This document shows, one piece after another, positions 39,107 to 49,883 of a stretch of 64,000 nt of DNA (its first letter is position 1; each line of letters starts with the position of its first letter). Below the pieces are notes generated by a model. That model was not told the origin of the DNA. It did not search any database and worked only from the letters and a program-made list of their open reading frames with translations. The stretch comes from Gordonia sp. SID5947 (GTDB lineage: Bacteria > Actinomycetota > Actinomycetes > Mycobacteriales > Mycobacteriaceae): positions 930,001 through 994,000 of the forward strand of contig NZ_WWHU01000001.1 of assembly GCF_009862785.1 (NCBI RefSeq), given 5' to 3'. Made by a program: the position numbers and the translations under genes.

Positions 39107-41734
39107 GTGAAAGCCTTCCGCCGGTTCACCGTTCGGGTGCCGCTACCAGCCGAGCTCACCGACCTCACCGACCTCGCCCACAATCTCCGCTGGGCGTGGC
39201 ACTCCCCGACCCAGGATCTGTTCGCCGCGATCGACCCGGCGCTGTGGCACGAGACGGCGGACCCGCTACGTCTGCTCGCCGAGGTCGACCCCGACCGCAT
39301 CGCCGAACTGTCCCGGGACCACGCCTTCCTCGACCGGCTCGCGACCGCACGTGAGGATCTCGAACGCTACGTCGCGCGGCCTCGGTGGTTCGGCGACTAC
39401 GTCGCCGGACTCGACTCGGAAGCCGTTGCACCGCAGTCCATTGCGTACTTCTCGATGGAGTTCGGGATCTCCGAGGTGCTGCCGATCTACTCGGGTGGGC
39501 TCGGCATCCTCGCCGGCGATCATCTCAAGGCCGCCTCCGACCTCGGGCTGCCGTTGATCGGTGTCGGCCTGTTCTACCGGTCGGGTTATTTCCACCAGAG
39601 TCTGACCGACGACGGCTGGCAGGTCGAACGCTATCCGGTCAACGACCCGACCTCGCTGCCGCTGCGGATCCTCGCCGACGAGGGCGGTCCGGTGATCGTG
39701 ACGATCTCGATGCCGGGCGGCCGGACGCTCGACGCCCAGGTGTGGGTGGCGACGGTCGGGCGGATCCCGCTGTTGCTGCTCGACTCCGATCTGCCCGCCA
39801 ACGACGAGGAGCTGCGCAACGTCACCGACCGGCTCTACGGCGGGGACCAGGACCACCGGATCAAACAGGAGATACTGCTCGGCATCGGGGGTGTGCGTGC
39901 GGTGCGGGAGTACGTCCGGATCACCGGGCATGCGGTCCCGACCGTCTTCCACATGAACGAGGGCCACGCCGGGTTCCTCGGTGTCGAACGAATCCGTGAG
40001 ATGTGTACCGCTCCCGATCCCCTTGATTTCGACACCGCGGAGGCCGTGGTCCGGGCGTCGAATGTCTTCACGACCCACACCCCGGTCCCGGCGGGCATCG
40101 ACAGATTTCCACTCGACATGGTGCGCTACTACCTCGACGCGGACGAGACCGGGAACTCCCGATTGGTCCCCGGCCTGTCTGTGGCCACCGTGCTCGACCT
40201 CGGTGACGAGGCGGATCCGGGCGTCTTCAACATGGCGCACATGGGCTTTCGGCTCGGACAGCGCAGCAATGGCGTATCGCAGTTGCACGGTGCGGTGAGC
40301 CGTGAGATGTTCGCCGATCTGTGGCCCGGGTTCGACGCGGGCGAGGTCCCCATCGGCGCCGTCACCAACGGGGTGCACGGGCCGACGTGGACGGCGCGGC
40401 GCTGGCAGGAACTCGCCGCGGGCGACGGCCACGCCGCTGTCGTCGGCGACCTGCCTGCCGACGAGATCTGGGAAATCCGTTCCACCCTGCGGGCCCGACT
40501 GGTCGACGAGGTGCGTCGTCGAGCACACACCAGCGGACGCGAGCGTGGGTTCACCGACGCCGAACTGGGGTGGACGTCCGACATCTTCGATCCGGCCGCG
40601 TTGACCATCGGCTTCGCCCGCCGTGCGGCCACCTACAAGCGACTCACCCTGATGCTGCGCGACCCCGAACGGCTGCGACGGATCCTCACCGACCCGGACC
40701 GGCCGGTGCAGCTGGTCGTCGCGGGCAAGGCGCACCCGGCCGACAACGGTGCCAAGGCTCTCATCCAGCAGGTGGTCCGATTCACCGACGACCCGGCGCT
40801 CCGGGATCGGATCGTGTTCCTGCCGGACTACGACATCTCGATGGCCCGCGAGATCTACTCCGGGTGCGACGTCTGGTTGAACAACCCGGTTCGCCCGATG
40901 GAGGCCTGCGGGACGTCCGGGATGAAGTCCGCCATGAACGGCGGCCTGAATCTGTCCATCCTCGACGGTTGGTGGGATGAGATGGCCGACGGTGAGAACG
41001 GCTGGGCCATCCCGTCGGCGGAGGGGGTCTCCGACGAGCACCGTCGCGACGACCTCGAGGCGGAGGCTCTCTATGCGCTGCTCGAGGAGACCGTGATCCC
41101 GATGTTCTACAACCGGTCGACCACCGGTGTGCCGGAGCGCTGGGTGGAGATGGTCCGCCACACGCTGAATCGACTCGGACCCCGGGTGCAGGCGTCGCGA
41201 ATGGTCCGCGACTACACGACTGCCCTCTATGGCCCGGCGGCCACCCAGTTCGCCTCCATCTGCGCCGACGATTTCGCGCCGGCGCGTGACCTCGCCGACT
41301 ACCGGCACCTGCTCGATCAGAGCTGGCCTGCGGTGCAGGTCGCCGGCATCGACGAAGCGGGCACGGGCGATTCACTCGCCGAGGACAGCCCGCAGCGGGT
41401 GAGCCTCACGCTCACCGCCCATGTCGCCCTGGGAGAGCTGACCGCGGACCGGGTCAGGGTCCAGGCGCTGGTCGGTCGGGTGACCGACGAGGGCGAGATC
41501 CTGGACCCGGTGATCGCCGAGATGTCGCCGGCGCCCGGAGCCGACCCATCGGGACGGACGCTGTTCGTCGCGACGGTGCGCCCCGCGCGCTCCGGTCGCC
41601 ACGGCTACACGGCGCGGGTCCTGCCCCGGCATCCACAACTCTCCGACGACGCCGAACTCGGGCTGGTGCGCTACCCCGTCGGGACGGCCGCAGACGCGGG
41701 ACCCGGCCACCCGGCGCCCCACGTGCCGGGCTGA
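39107..41734 (+). CDS. glgP: Alpha-glucan (glycogen) phosphorylase, GT35, actinobacterial short-type
   Basis: 875 residues. An N-terminal DUF3417-like region ([30 protein letters not shown]) precedes the phosphorylase core with [26 protein letters not shown] and the PLP-lysine segment [20 protein letters not shown]. It releases glucose 1-phosphate from alpha-1,4-glucans. The GTG at 39107 is set by the family start (VKAFRRFTV) and TAGCGT 7 nt upstream. It lies between dop and mpa, a place not occupied by a phosphorylase in M. tuberculosis. Confidence 0.93.
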   Translation: MKAFRRFTVRVPLPAELTDLTDLAHNLRWAWHSPTQDLFAAIDPALWHETADPLRLLAEVDPDRIAELSRDHAFLDRLATAREDLERYVARPRWFGDYVAGLDSEAVAPQSIAYFSMEFGISEVLPIYSGGLGILAGDHLKAASDLGLPLIGVGLFYRSGYFHQSLTDDGWQVERYPVNDPTSLPLRILADEGGPVIVTISMPGGRTLDAQVWVATVGRIPLLLLDSDLPANDEELRNVTDRLYGGDQDHRIKQEILLGIGGVRAVREYVRITGHAVPTVFHMNEGHAGFLGVERIREMCTAPDPLDFDTAEAVVRASNVFTTHTPVPAGIDRFPLDMVRYYLDADETGNSRLVPGLSVATVLDLGDEADPGVFNMAHMGFRLGQRSNGVSQLHGAVSREMFADLWPGFDAGEVPIGAVTNGVHGPTWTARRWQELAAGDGHAAVVGDLPADEIWEIRSTLRARLVDEVRRRAHTSGRERGFTDAELGWTSDIFDPAALTIGFARRAATYKRLTLMLRDPERLRRILTDPDRPVQLVVAGKAHPADNGAKALIQQVVRFTDDPALRDRIVFLPDYDISMAREIYSGCDVWLNNPVRPMEACGTSGMKSAMNGGLNLSILDGWWDEMADGENGWAIPSAEGVSDEHRRDDLEAEALYALLEETVIPMFYNRSTTGVPERWVEMVRHTLNRLGPRVQASRMVRDYTTALYGPAATQFASICADDFAPARDLADYRHLLDQSWPAVQVAGIDEAGTGDSLAEDSPQRVSLTLTAHVALGELTADRVRVQALVGRVTDEGEILDPVIAEMSPAPGADPSGRTLFVATVRPARSGRHGYTARVLPRHPQLSDDAELGLVRYPVGTAADAGPGHPAPHVPG

Positions 41735-41780
41735 CACCCGAGGGCGATGGGCCGGCCGGCGCCGAGCAAACCCGAAAGCA

Positions 41781-41796
41781 GGCGGGCCGGCCCGCC
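41781..41796. terminator. Palindrome between convergent glgP and mpa
   Basis: A perfect 16-base palindrome (GGCGGGCCGGCCCGCC) can form a 6-bp stem with a 4-base loop, 46 nt after the glgP stop and 74 nt after the mpa stop. Bidirectional terminator candidate; no U-tract. Confidence 0.4.
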
Positions 41797-41870
41797 GACC
41801 AAAACCGGTCCCGGTCCCTGAGGAGCGAGCCTGCGAGCGTCACCAAGGACCGAAACCCCGCGCAGTACCG

Positions 41871-43694
41871 CTACAGGTACTGGCCGGTGTTGGTCTCGGT
41901 GTCGATCGCGCGGCTCGCACCTGCGCTCTTGCCGGTGACCAGCGTGCGGATGTAGACGATCCGCTCGCCCTTCTTGCCCGATATCCGGGCCCAGTCATCC
42001 GGGTTGGTGGTGTTCGGCAGGTCCTCGTTCTCGGCGAACTCGTCGAGGATCGAGTCGAACAGGTGCTGCACCCGAAGACCTGGCGCACCGGTGTCGAGCT
42101 GCGACTTGATGGCGTACTTCTTGGACCGGTCGACGACGTTCTGGATCATGGCGCCGGAGTTGAAGTCCTTGAAGTACATGATCTCCTTGTCGCCGTTGGC
42201 GTAGGTGACCTCGAGGAACCGGTTGTCGTCGCTCTCGGCGTACATCCGTTCCACGACCCGCTCGATCATCGCGTTGACACACGCAGTGCGATCTCCGCCG
42301 AACTCGTTGAGATCGTCGGCGTGGACCGGTAGCTGCTCGGTCAGGTACTTGGAGAAGATGTCCATCGCCGACTCGGCGTCCGGACGTTCGATCTTGATCT
42401 TCACGTCGAGTCGACCCGGTCGCAGGATCGCGGGGTCGATCATGTCCTCGCGGTTCGACGCGCCGATCACGATGACGTTCTCGAGGCCCTCGACGCCGTC
42501 GATCTCGCTGAGCAACTGCGGCACGACGGTGGTCTCGACGTCCGAGGAGACGCCGGAGCCACGGGTTCGGAAGATCGAATCCATCTCGTCGAAGAAGACG
42601 ATCACCGGGGTGCCCTCGGACGCCTTCTCGCGGGCCCGCTGGAAGATCAGCCGGATATGACGCTCCGTCTCGCCGACGAACTTGTTCAGTAGCTCGGGGC
42701 CCTTGATGTTCAGGAAGTAGGACTTCGCTTCCTTCGCGTCGTCACCGCGAACCTGGGCGATCTTCTTGGCCAGCGAGTTGGCGACCGCCTTGGCGATCAG
42801 TGTCTTTCCGCATCCGGGCGGACCGTAGAGCAGGACACCCTTCGGCGGACGCAATGCGTAGTCGCGGAACAGATCCTTGTGCAGGAACGGCAGTTCCACG
42901 GCGTCGCGGATCTGCTCGATCTGTCGGCCGAGACCACCGATGTCCTCGTACCCGACGTCGGGGACCTCTTCGAGGACGAGATCCTCCACCTCGGCCTTCG
43001 GGACGCGCTCGAACGCGAAGCCGGCCTTTGTGTCGATCAGCAACGAGTCGCCCGGGCGCAGCTTCCGGCGTTTGCCGTCCTCCCCGTCGACCTCACCCAT
43101 CAGTGGTTCGGCCAGCCAGACGACGCGTTCTTCGTCGGCGTGGCCCACCACGAGCGCACGACTTCCGTCGCCGAGGATCTCGCGCAAGGTGCTGATCTCG
43201 CCGACGGAATCGAACTCACATGCCTCGACGATGGTCAGCGCCTCGTTCAGCCGCAAGGTCTGACCCTTGCTGAGTGCGTCGATGTCGATATTCGGTGAGC
43301 AGGTGAGACGCATCTTGCGCCCGGAGGTGAAGACGTCGACCGTGCTGTCGGGGTGGATGTCGAGGAGCACGCCGTAGCCGCTGGGCGGCTGTCCGAGCCG
43401 GTCGACCTCCTCGCGGAGGGCGACGAGCTGCTGACGGGCCTCTTTGAGGGTGTCGAGCAGCTTCGCGTTGCGCGCGGTGAGGTTGTCGACTCGTTCCTGC
43501 AGATCCTTGGGGTCGGCGGGCCGCCCGAAAGACGACCGCTGCGAGTCGGAACGCACCACCGGTGAGGTGTACGCGGGGACGAATCCCTCGTCGGGCATCT
43601 GGACGGAATCGTCGCGGTCGGATCCGTCGTCGTGCGCACCCGAGGACCCGAGGCGGTCGGCGCCACTGGCGCCCTGGCGGTCAGATTCGGTCAT
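41871..43694 (-). CDS. mpa: Mycobacterial proteasome ATPase Mpa (ARC)
   Basis: 607 residues: an N-terminal acidic tail, coiled coil (about 63-100) that captures Pup, tandem OB folds (about 105-235) and an AAA+ module with Walker A GPPGCGKT (291-298) and Walker [11 protein letters not shown]. The C-terminus GQYL is the HbYX-like motif that docks into the proteasome alpha ring. It unfolds pupylated proteins for PrcAB. ATG at 43694 follows GAGAGGAG. Confidence 0.97.
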   Translation of the reverse strand: MTESDRQGASGADRLGSSGAHDDGSDRDDSVQMPDEGFVPAYTSPVVRSDSQRSSFGRPADPKDLQERVDNLTARNAKLLDTLKEARQQLVALREEVDRLGQPPSGYGVLLDIHPDSTVDVFTSGRKMRLTCSPNIDIDALSKGQTLRLNEALTIVEACEFDSVGEISTLREILGDGSRALVVGHADEERVVWLAEPLMGEVDGEDGKRRKLRPGDSLLIDTKAGFAFERVPKAEVEDLVLEEVPDVGYEDIGGLGRQIEQIRDAVELPFLHKDLFRDYALRPPKGVLLYGPPGCGKTLIAKAVANSLAKKIAQVRGDDAKEAKSYFLNIKGPELLNKFVGETERHIRLIFQRAREKASEGTPVIVFFDEMDSIFRTRGSGVSSDVETTVVPQLLSEIDGVEGLENVIVIGASNREDMIDPAILRPGRLDVKIKIERPDAESAMDIFSKYLTEQLPVHADDLNEFGGDRTACVNAMIERVVERMYAESDDNRFLEVTYANGDKEIMYFKDFNSGAMIQNVVDRSKKYAIKSQLDTGAPGLRVQHLFDSILDEFAENEDLPNTTNPDDWARISGKKGERIVYIRTLVTGKSAGASRAIDTETNTGQYL

Positions 43695-43820
43695 TGCTGA
43701 CTCCTCTCCCCGGCAAACACTTCTCTCGTGGAGTGTTTGCGCCGTAACCCCACGCTACCGGTGCGGGCCGGAAAACGCCGTGCACCGCGCGATTCACGTT
43801 GTTGACGGTCTGTTAAATCT

Positions 43821-43851
43821 ACGTATTCGCAACGTATTCGCGACGTTTCGC
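43821..43851. repeat. Three imperfect tandem 11-mers upstream of mpa
   Basis: ACGTATTCGCA, ACGTATTCGCG and ACGTTTCGCG follow one another with an 11-bp period in an AT-richer patch. They overlap the candidate mpa promoter and would put protein contacts on one face of the helix. Confidence 0.55.
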
Positions 43852-43859
43852 GCGGTAAA
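43831..43859 (-). promoter_or_regulatory. Candidate mpa promoter
   Basis: On the minus strand TTTACC (43854-43859) and TACGTT (43831-43836) are separated by 17 bp. Transcription would begin about 130 nt before the mpa ATG, which has its own ribosome site. Confidence 0.35.
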
Positions 43860-43887
43860 CCACTTTGCGAGCGACGTGTTCAGAACC

Positions 43888-44829
<942 letters not shown>

Positions 44830-44830
44830 C

Positions 44831-44836
44831 TACCCT
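44831..44836 (+). promoter_or_regulatory. Candidate -10 element for leaderless nuclease gene
   Basis: TACCCT with 7 nt to the GTG at 44844; same hexamer as at cobG. Confidence 0.45.
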
Positions 44837-44843
44837 GCCAGTT

Positions 44844-45767
44844 GTGAGTACGACAACTGAAGCCGGGCCCGTTCCCGGGGCCGCGGACGCCGCGAGTGCT
44901 TCGGCGAGCGGGCCGTCGCCACGAGGTCTGGTCGGACGCCCGCTGGCCCTGTCCCCCTCGCGCGCAGCCGACTTCAAGCAGTGCCCGCTGCTCTATCGGT
45001 ACCGGGCGATCGACCGGTTCCCGGAGACCCCGACCAAGGCCCAGACGCGGGGCACGGTGGTCCACGCCGCGCTGGAGAATCTCTTCGACATGCCGGCGGA
45101 GTTGCGGACCCAGGAGTCGGCCGACCTGCTCGTCGAGGGCGCGTGGGCGGCGATGCGTGAGGGCGATCCGCAGCTGTCCGACGTCGTGGACGAGAGTCAG
45201 AGCGACCGCTTCGTGGCCGAGGCCCAGAAACTCATCGCCACCTACTACACGATGGAGAACCCGACCGCGTTCGAGGCCGACGCCTGTGAGGAACACGTCG
45301 AGATCGACGTCGACGATGTGCTGATGCGTGGGTTCATCGACCGGATCGACATCGCACCGACAGGCGAGATCCGGGTGGTCGACTACAAGACCGGGCGATC
45401 GCCCGGGGAGGCCTATGAGGCCAAGGCCCTCTTCCAGATGAAGTTCTATGCGCTTGCCATCCTCCGCACGCGCGGCGTGGTACCCAAACGTCTGCAGCTC
45501 ATGTACCTGTCCGACGGTCAGCAGTTGATCTACGAACCCGACCGGGCCGAACTCGAACGTTTCTCCCGCACCCTCAAGGCCATCTGGTCCGCGATCCGTT
45601 CGGCGGTCGCCAGTGGCGACTTCCGGCCACGCCGCTCTCGCCTGTGCAGCATGTGCGAGCACAAGACACGCTGCCCGAGTTCGGTGGCGAAGTACCGCCC
45701 TACCCGGGGCCGCCTCCGGGATTCGCTCCCGAGCCCCAGTCCTGACCCCCTCACGGGGCCACTATGA
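44844..45767 (+). CDS. RecB/Cas4-like PD-(D/E)XK nuclease with predicted 4Fe-4S cluster (Rv2119-like)
   Basis: 307 residues. The nuclease core shows GTVVHAALENLF, GFIDRIDIAPTGEIRVVDYKTG with catalytic Asp and Lys, and QMKFYALA. Four Cys (47, 268, 271 and 277; FKQCPLLYRYR and CSMCEHKTRCP) have the spacing of the iron-sulfur site of AddB and Cas4. It probably acts on DNA ends in repair. No cas genes are nearby. GTG at 44844 has TACCCT 7 nt upstream. Position matches Rv2119. Confidence 0.83.
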   Translation: MSTTTEAGPVPGAADAASASASGPSPRGLVGRPLALSPSRAADFKQCPLLYRYRAIDRFPETPTKAQTRGTVVHAALENLFDMPAELRTQESADLLVEGAWAAMREGDPQLSDVVDESQSDRFVAEAQKLIATYYTMENPTAFEADACEEHVEIDVDDVLMRGFIDRIDIAPTGEIRVVDYKTGRSPGEAYEAKALFQMKFYALAILRTRGVVPKRLQLMYLSDGQQLIYEPDRAELERFSRTLKAIWSAIRSAVASGDFRPRRSRLCSMCEHKTRCPSSVAKYRPTRGRLRDSLPSPSPDPLTGPL

Positions 45768-45788
45768 CGGTTGGCATACGGTGGCTGT

Positions 45789-46655
45789 GTGGAGAGCTGC
45801 TACTACGTGCCGATCGACAGTCCGGAAACTCTGCCGTCCCATGACTCGGCAACGAACGACCCGGCATCCTCTGGTCACGAGTATTTCCAGCCCACCGAGG
45901 CGACCCAGAGCGTGTGGGCGGCGACGATGCAGCACGGCGGACCCCCGTCGGGCCTGATGATGCGGTCGCTGCTCCGCTGCGACCCGCACCCGGGTCAGCG
46001 GTTCACGCGGGTGACCACCGAGATCCTCGGCCCGATCGGACTGGGGGTGAACCGCGTCCGCGCGCAGGTGGTCCGCCCGGGTCGCCAGATCAGCCTGGTG
46101 AGCACGGATCTCGAGGTGCGCCAACCCGACGGCTCGTTCCGCCTCGCCGCCCGATCGGTCGGTTGGCGACTCCGGACGGCCGACACCTCGGCCATCGCCG
46201 AGGGCCCGTCCCCGCTCACTCCGGTGCCCGCCGAGTTGACACCGGTAGCGGGCGTGACCGGCAACGTGGATCTGGGAGTTGACTGGGGTACAACAGGTTT
46301 CATCGGGTCGATCGAGTCGGCGACGCTCGCCGGACGCACCGGGGACACCCCGGCGGTCTGGATCCGCCCGGCGATCCCGCTGGTCGGTGGCGAGGAGATC
46401 TCCGAGCTGGAGTCGGTCTTCAGCGTCATCGACATCGCGAACGGCATGGGCACGCGCCTGCGTACCGACGAGTGGACGTGGATGAACACCGACACGACCG
46501 TGCATCTCACCCGGACGCCCAGCGGGCCGTGGGTGGGGATCGACGCCGACATGGTCCAGGGGCCCGACGGGTACGGCGCGACCTTCGCAGACCTCTACGA
46601 CACCGACGGGTTCATCGGCCGGTCGGCGCAGACGGTGCTCCTTTCGGAGCTCTGA
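45789..46655 (+). CDS. Thioesterase-like (double hotdog) family protein
   Basis: 288 residues. FQPTEATQSVWAATMQHGGPPSGLMMRSL and the C-terminal DIANGMGTRLRTDEWTWMNTDTTVHL are typical of TesB-like thioesterase-superfamily proteins common in mycolic-acid actinobacteria, likely acting on acyl-CoA. GTG 45789 is preferred over TTG 45771 because TACGGT (45777-45782) lies 6 nt upstream. It converges on hisG with a 9-bp gap. Confidence 0.75.
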   Translation: MESCYYVPIDSPETLPSHDSATNDPASSGHEYFQPTEATQSVWAATMQHGGPPSGLMMRSLLRCDPHPGQRFTRVTTEILGPIGLGVNRVRAQVVRPGRQISLVSTDLEVRQPDGSFRLAARSVGWRLRTADTSAIAEGPSPLTPVPAELTPVAGVTGNVDLGVDWGTTGFIGSIESATLAGRTGDTPAVWIRPAIPLVGGEEISELESVFSVIDIANGMGTRLRTDEWTWMNTDTTVHLTRTPSGPWVGIDADMVQGPDGYGATFADLYDTDGFIGRSAQTVLLSEL

Positions 46656-46664
46656 GCGGACCGG

Positions 46665-47509
46665 TCAGAAGCGGCAGGACCGGATGTCGGTGGCCAAGAT
46701 CGCCTTCGCCCCGAGTTCGGACAGCTCGTCCATCAACCCCTGGTGTTCCTTGCGCGGCACCATCGCTCGTACGGCCACCCAGTCCGGATCCGCCATCGGC
46801 GCCACGGTCGGCGATTCGAGGCCCGGGGTCAGCGCGGATGCCTGGGCGAGGAGGGTCCGCGGGCAGTCGTAGTCGATCATCACGTACTGCTGACCGAAGA
46901 CCACGCCCTGGACGCGCGCGATGAACTGCTTGGCGGCCTTGGTCCGCTCCGCACCACCCTGTGAGATCAGGACAGCCTCGGAGTCGCACAGCGACTCGCC
47001 GAAGGCGGCCAGCCCGTGCTGACGTAGGGTGCGCCCCGACCCCACGACGTCGGCGATCGCATCCGCGACACCCAGCTGGATCGAGATCTCGACGGCTCCG
47101 TCGAGACGGATGATCTCCGCGTCGAAACCACGCCTGCCGAGGTCGGCCCGCACCAGATTCGGGTACGACGTGGCGATCCGCTTACCTGCCAGATCCTCGA
47201 CGGTCCACGCCTTGCCCGCGGGGCGGCGTACCGGAACGTCGACGAGCCGAAGCCCATGGAGAGCTGTTCGTCGACGGTTGCGCCGGAGTCGAGCGCGAGG
47301 TCCCGCCCGGTGATCCCGAGGTCCAGGGTGCCGGAACCGACGTAGATGGCGATGTCCTTGGGCCGCAGGAAGAAGAACTCGACATCGTTGGCGTTGTCCA
47401 GGACGGTGAGATCCTTGGCATCGGAACGCTTGCGATATCCGGCTTCGGCCAGCACAGCCCCCGCCGATTCGGAAAGCGCTCCCTTGTTGGGCACGGCTAC
47501 GCGCAACAT
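46665..47509 (-). pseudogene. hisG: ATP phosphoribosyltransferase, long form, frameshifted
   Basis: The N-terminal half ([39 protein letters not shown]) is read in one frame to about residue 95 and the rest, including [23 protein letters not shown] and the C-terminal regulatory domain, in the next. The break is at about 47215-47225 inside a G/C run; one restored base gives 281 residues, near the 284 of M. tuberculosis HisG. It catalyses the first, His-feedback-regulated step of histidine synthesis. Sits 79 bp after hisE. Probably a sequence error; otherwise a histidine auxotroph. Confidence 0.9.
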
Positions 47510-47588
47510 GTTCTTGGTGTCCTAACTGATTGCCGAATGGTCTGGGAGAACAATCTGGGGGCCGGTACGTGACATCAGGTGCCGACCC

Positions 47589-47852
47589 CTACAGATGGCG
47601 GTACACGTCCTCCATCGACAGTCCACGCTTGATCATCATCACCTGCAGCCAGTAGATCAGCTGGGAGATCTCCTCACCCAGCGACTCGTCTGACTCGTAC
47701 TCGGCGGCCAGCCAGACCTCGCCGGCCTCTTCGATGATCTTCTTGCCGAGGGTGTGCACCCCGGAATCGAGGGCCGCGACGGTCCCGCTACCGGCGGGTC
47801 GATTCTGCGCCTTGTCGCCCAGCTCGGCGAACAGCTCCTCGAATGTCTTCAC
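47589..47852 (-). CDS. hisE: Phosphoribosyl-ATP pyrophosphatase
   Basis: 87 residues, all-alpha MazG-like fold with [18 protein letters not shown] and [14 protein letters not shown] metal-binding acidic residues. It hydrolyses PR-ATP made by HisG next door. GTG start at 47852, 6 bp after the HAD gene, so it is in an operon with it. Confidence 0.95.
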   Translation of the reverse strand: MKTFEELFAELGDKAQNRPAGSGTVAALDSGVHTLGKKIIEEAGEVWLAAEYESDESLGEEISQLIYWLQVMMIKRGLSMEDVYRHL

Positions 47853-47858
47853 GATCCC

Positions 47859-48596
47859 CTATCTTGGCATGTCACGGTGGTCGGAGCGATGGCCGGGGTG
47901 CTGCCCGGTCCAGGCGTCGGTGAGGTCGTCGAGTGTGAGGCCGACCAGCGATTCCCGGAAGGTACGCAAATTGCCGGACGGTACAGGCGCCGCCGACGGC
48001 AAGACGAGTGTCGGGCATCCGGCGGCGGTCGCCGCGACGGTGCCGGTCGGTGAGTCCTCGACGGCCAGGCATTCCCCAGGCGTCAGGCCGAGCAGGTCGG
48101 CTGCACGCAGATAGGGGTCCGGCGCGGGTTTCCCGACGGCCACCTCGTCCCCGCAGACCGTCGCGGTGAACCGGTGACGCCCCAGCGTCGCGAGGGCGGT
48201 CTCGGTCAATTCGCGCACCGTGTTGGTCACCAGCACCATCGGCAGCCCGGCGGCGGCGACGAGGTCCAACGCCGCGGCTGCGCCCGGCCGCCACGGCAAC
48301 CCGGTCGCGAAGAGTTCGGCGACGTGGTCGAGAAGCCACCGATAGTCGCCGTCCCGATCGCGGTCCGATGCGGCGACGTCGGCGGCCTCGTACACCTTGG
48401 TCATCGCGTCGGGAAGCGAGTTGCCCAGGGTCGACTCCCGCAGCGCGGGCGACATCATGATGCCGTGCCGCAGTGCCAGGTCGGCCATGGCGATGTCCCA
48501 CAACGGCTCGGAATCGAGCAGGGTGCCGTCCATGTCCCACAGCACAGCAGCTGGTCCCGTCCGGGCGGCGCTGGTGGGGATCGGAGTGCTGTTCAC
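47859..48596 (-). CDS. HAD-superfamily hydrolase (beta-phosphoglucomutase-like)
   Basis: 245 residues. Motif I WDMDGTLLDSE gives nucleophile Asp21 and Asp23, followed by VLVTNT (motif II) and GKPAPDPYL with VEDSPTGTVAA (motifs III/IV). A helical cap inserted after motif I marks subfamily IA. It is a phosphatase or phosphomutase of unknown substrate. The GTG overlaps the stop of the XRE gene and the gene runs into hisE. Confidence 0.85.
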   Translation of the reverse strand: MNSTPIPTSAARTGPAAVLWDMDGTLLDSEPLWDIAMADLALRHGIMMSPALRESTLGNSLPDAMTKVYEAADVAASDRDRDGDYRWLLDHVAELFATGLPWRPGAAAALDLVAAAGLPMVLVTNTVRELTETALATLGRHRFTATVCGDEVAVGKPAPDPYLRAADLLGLTPGECLAVEDSPTGTVAATAAGCPTLVLPSAAPVPSGNLRTFRESLVGLTLDDLTDAWTGQHPGHRSDHRDMPR

Positions 48597-49393
48597 CCCT
48601 GCATTCTCGCAACCGCCTTCTCGGTCGTCTCGTCCGCCGGGTAGAACATCTCGATGGTCATCTCCTCGAGCGTGATGTCACGGGGCGTCCCGAAGGTGGT
48701 GAGCGTGGTGAAGAACGACAACACCTCGTCGCCGAGACGCAGGACGAACGGCACCAACAAGGCGGGCTCGGATGCGGCACGTTCTGTCTGCCGGCCCCAC
48801 GCACGGTCGAGGTGGGCGACCGTGGGGTACTCCCGCACCTCTCGCTCGATGGCGGCCAGGCGCGGGTCGCCGGTGACGCGGACAAGACGGCGCAGGGTGT
48901 CCATCAGATACGACGCCCAGATGTCCAGATTCTCGGTGACCCGCGCGAAGCCCTCGGGGTGCAGAGAAGCACGGAACAGATTGAACGGCGGCCCCTGCAG
49001 GTGTTCGGGCAGCAGACCGGCGAGAGTTGTCGCGGTGTCGTTGGCCAACACGACATTCCAGCTCCGGTCGAGCGCGAGCCCCGGATTGGGGTTGTGGGCG
49101 TCCAGAATTCGTTGCACCGACGTCCGGATGCGCTGCATCGCCGCCGCATCGAGAGACTCCTCGGTGTACCGCGGCGCGTGTCCGGCCGCCAACAGGAGCG
49201 CGTTGCGTTCCCGCAGGGGGATGTCGAGCCGGGCCGACAGCGCCTCGAGCAGGGCGGGACTCGGCCGTGACTTCCCCGTCTCGACAAAGCTCAGATGGCG
49301 AGGTGATACACCTACGTCGTAGGCCAGGTCGAGTTGGCTTATCGATCGCTGCGATCGCCACTGCCGCAACATCGTTCCCGCGTCGGCCGCCAT
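48593..49393 (-). CDS. XRE-family regulator with MmyB-like ligand-binding domain
   Basis: 266 residues from ATG 49393. HTH about 8-62 (LRQWRSQRSISQLDLAYDVG; SPRHLSFVETGKSRPS) and an MmyB-type C-terminal PAS-like domain (RSWNVVLANDTATTLAGLL). Such proteins bind fatty-acid-like ligands in known cases. ATG 49393 is preferred because TAGGAT (49401-49406) lies 7 nt upstream. A perfect 15-bp inverted repeat covers the -35 zone, suggesting autoregulation. Coupled to the HAD gene. Confidence 0.85.
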   Translation of the reverse strand: MAADAGTMLRQWRSQRSISQLDLAYDVGVSPRHLSFVETGKSRPSPALLEALSARLDIPLRERNALLLAAGHAPRYTEESLDAAAMQRIRTSVQRILDAHNPNPGLALDRSWNVVLANDTATTLAGLLPEHLQGPPFNLFRASLHPEGFARVTENLDIWASYLMDTLRRLVRVTGDPRLAAIEREVREYPTVAHLDRAWGRQTERAASEPALLVPFVLRLGDEVLSFFTTLTTFGTPRDITLEEMTIEMFYPADETTEKAVARMQG

Positions 49394-49420
49394 GTCGCCC
49401 ATCCTACGGCCGCACACGAA

Positions 49421-49453
49421 CGGATCCGACTACCTCGTAGGTAGTCGGATCCG
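49421..49453. promoter_or_regulatory. Perfect 15-bp inverted repeat, putative operator of the XRE gene
   Basis: CGGATCCGACTACCT and its exact complement are separated by CGT. It spans the -35 position of the candidate XRE promoter (-10 at 49401-49406). It also lies 42 nt after the csbD stop, so a terminator role is the alternative. Confidence 0.6.
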
Positions 49454-49494
49454 CGATGTCGTGCCGGCCGGCGGTTCCCGGCCGATACGGAAAT

Positions 49495-49740
49495 TCAGTT
49501 CTCGTCCTGATGGGCCTTCTGTCGTTCCTTGGCCACCTTCGCCTCGCCACGCGCTTCTTCGGCTTCCGCCTCCTTGCGGGCGGCTTCGAGGTCGGCCTGT
49601 CCCTTGTCCTGCTGGGCGCGACCTTCTCGGGTCAGGTCGTCTTGCCCGGAGACCGCGCCGGCTGCCTCCTTGACCTTTCCCTTGATGTCCTCGACGGCTC
49701 CCTTGACCCCTTCGGCCGGTCCGCTGTCGCCTTGTGCCAT
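49495..49740 (-). CDS. CsbD-family stress protein
   Basis: 81 residues, highly charged and without Cys. AEGVKGAVEDIKGKVKEAAG and DLTREGRAQQDKGQA are the CsbD repeats; the Lys/Glu/Ala-rich tail is helical. The family is induced by general stress in many bacteria, with unknown biochemical role. GGAGG precedes the ATG. Upstream, GGGAAT (49808-49813) and CGTG (49787-49790) are 17 bp apart on the minus strand, resembling but not matching SigE/SigH promoters. Confidence 0.85.
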   Translation of the reverse strand: MAQGDSGPAEGVKGAVEDIKGKVKEAAGAVSGQDDLTREGRAQQDKGQADLEAARKEAEAEEARGEAKVAKERQKAHQDEN

Positions 49741-49883
49741 GAAACCCTCCTCGGTCGGGATGCATATCTGTGGTGACTTCGGTCGTCACGCATCCACGGA
49801 GTTGCCAATTCCCAGCAGTTCAAACGTGGCGATGACGTCGCAGGTAGTGGACTCGGACCGCGACGCAACGCACGCTGCAGTTC

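Noticed and set aside
44844..45767. Cas4-like nuclease as part of a CRISPR or defence island
   Set aside because: The neighbours are trmI and a thioesterase, and the gene sits in a conserved housekeeping order; AddB/RecB-type repair nuclease is more likely.
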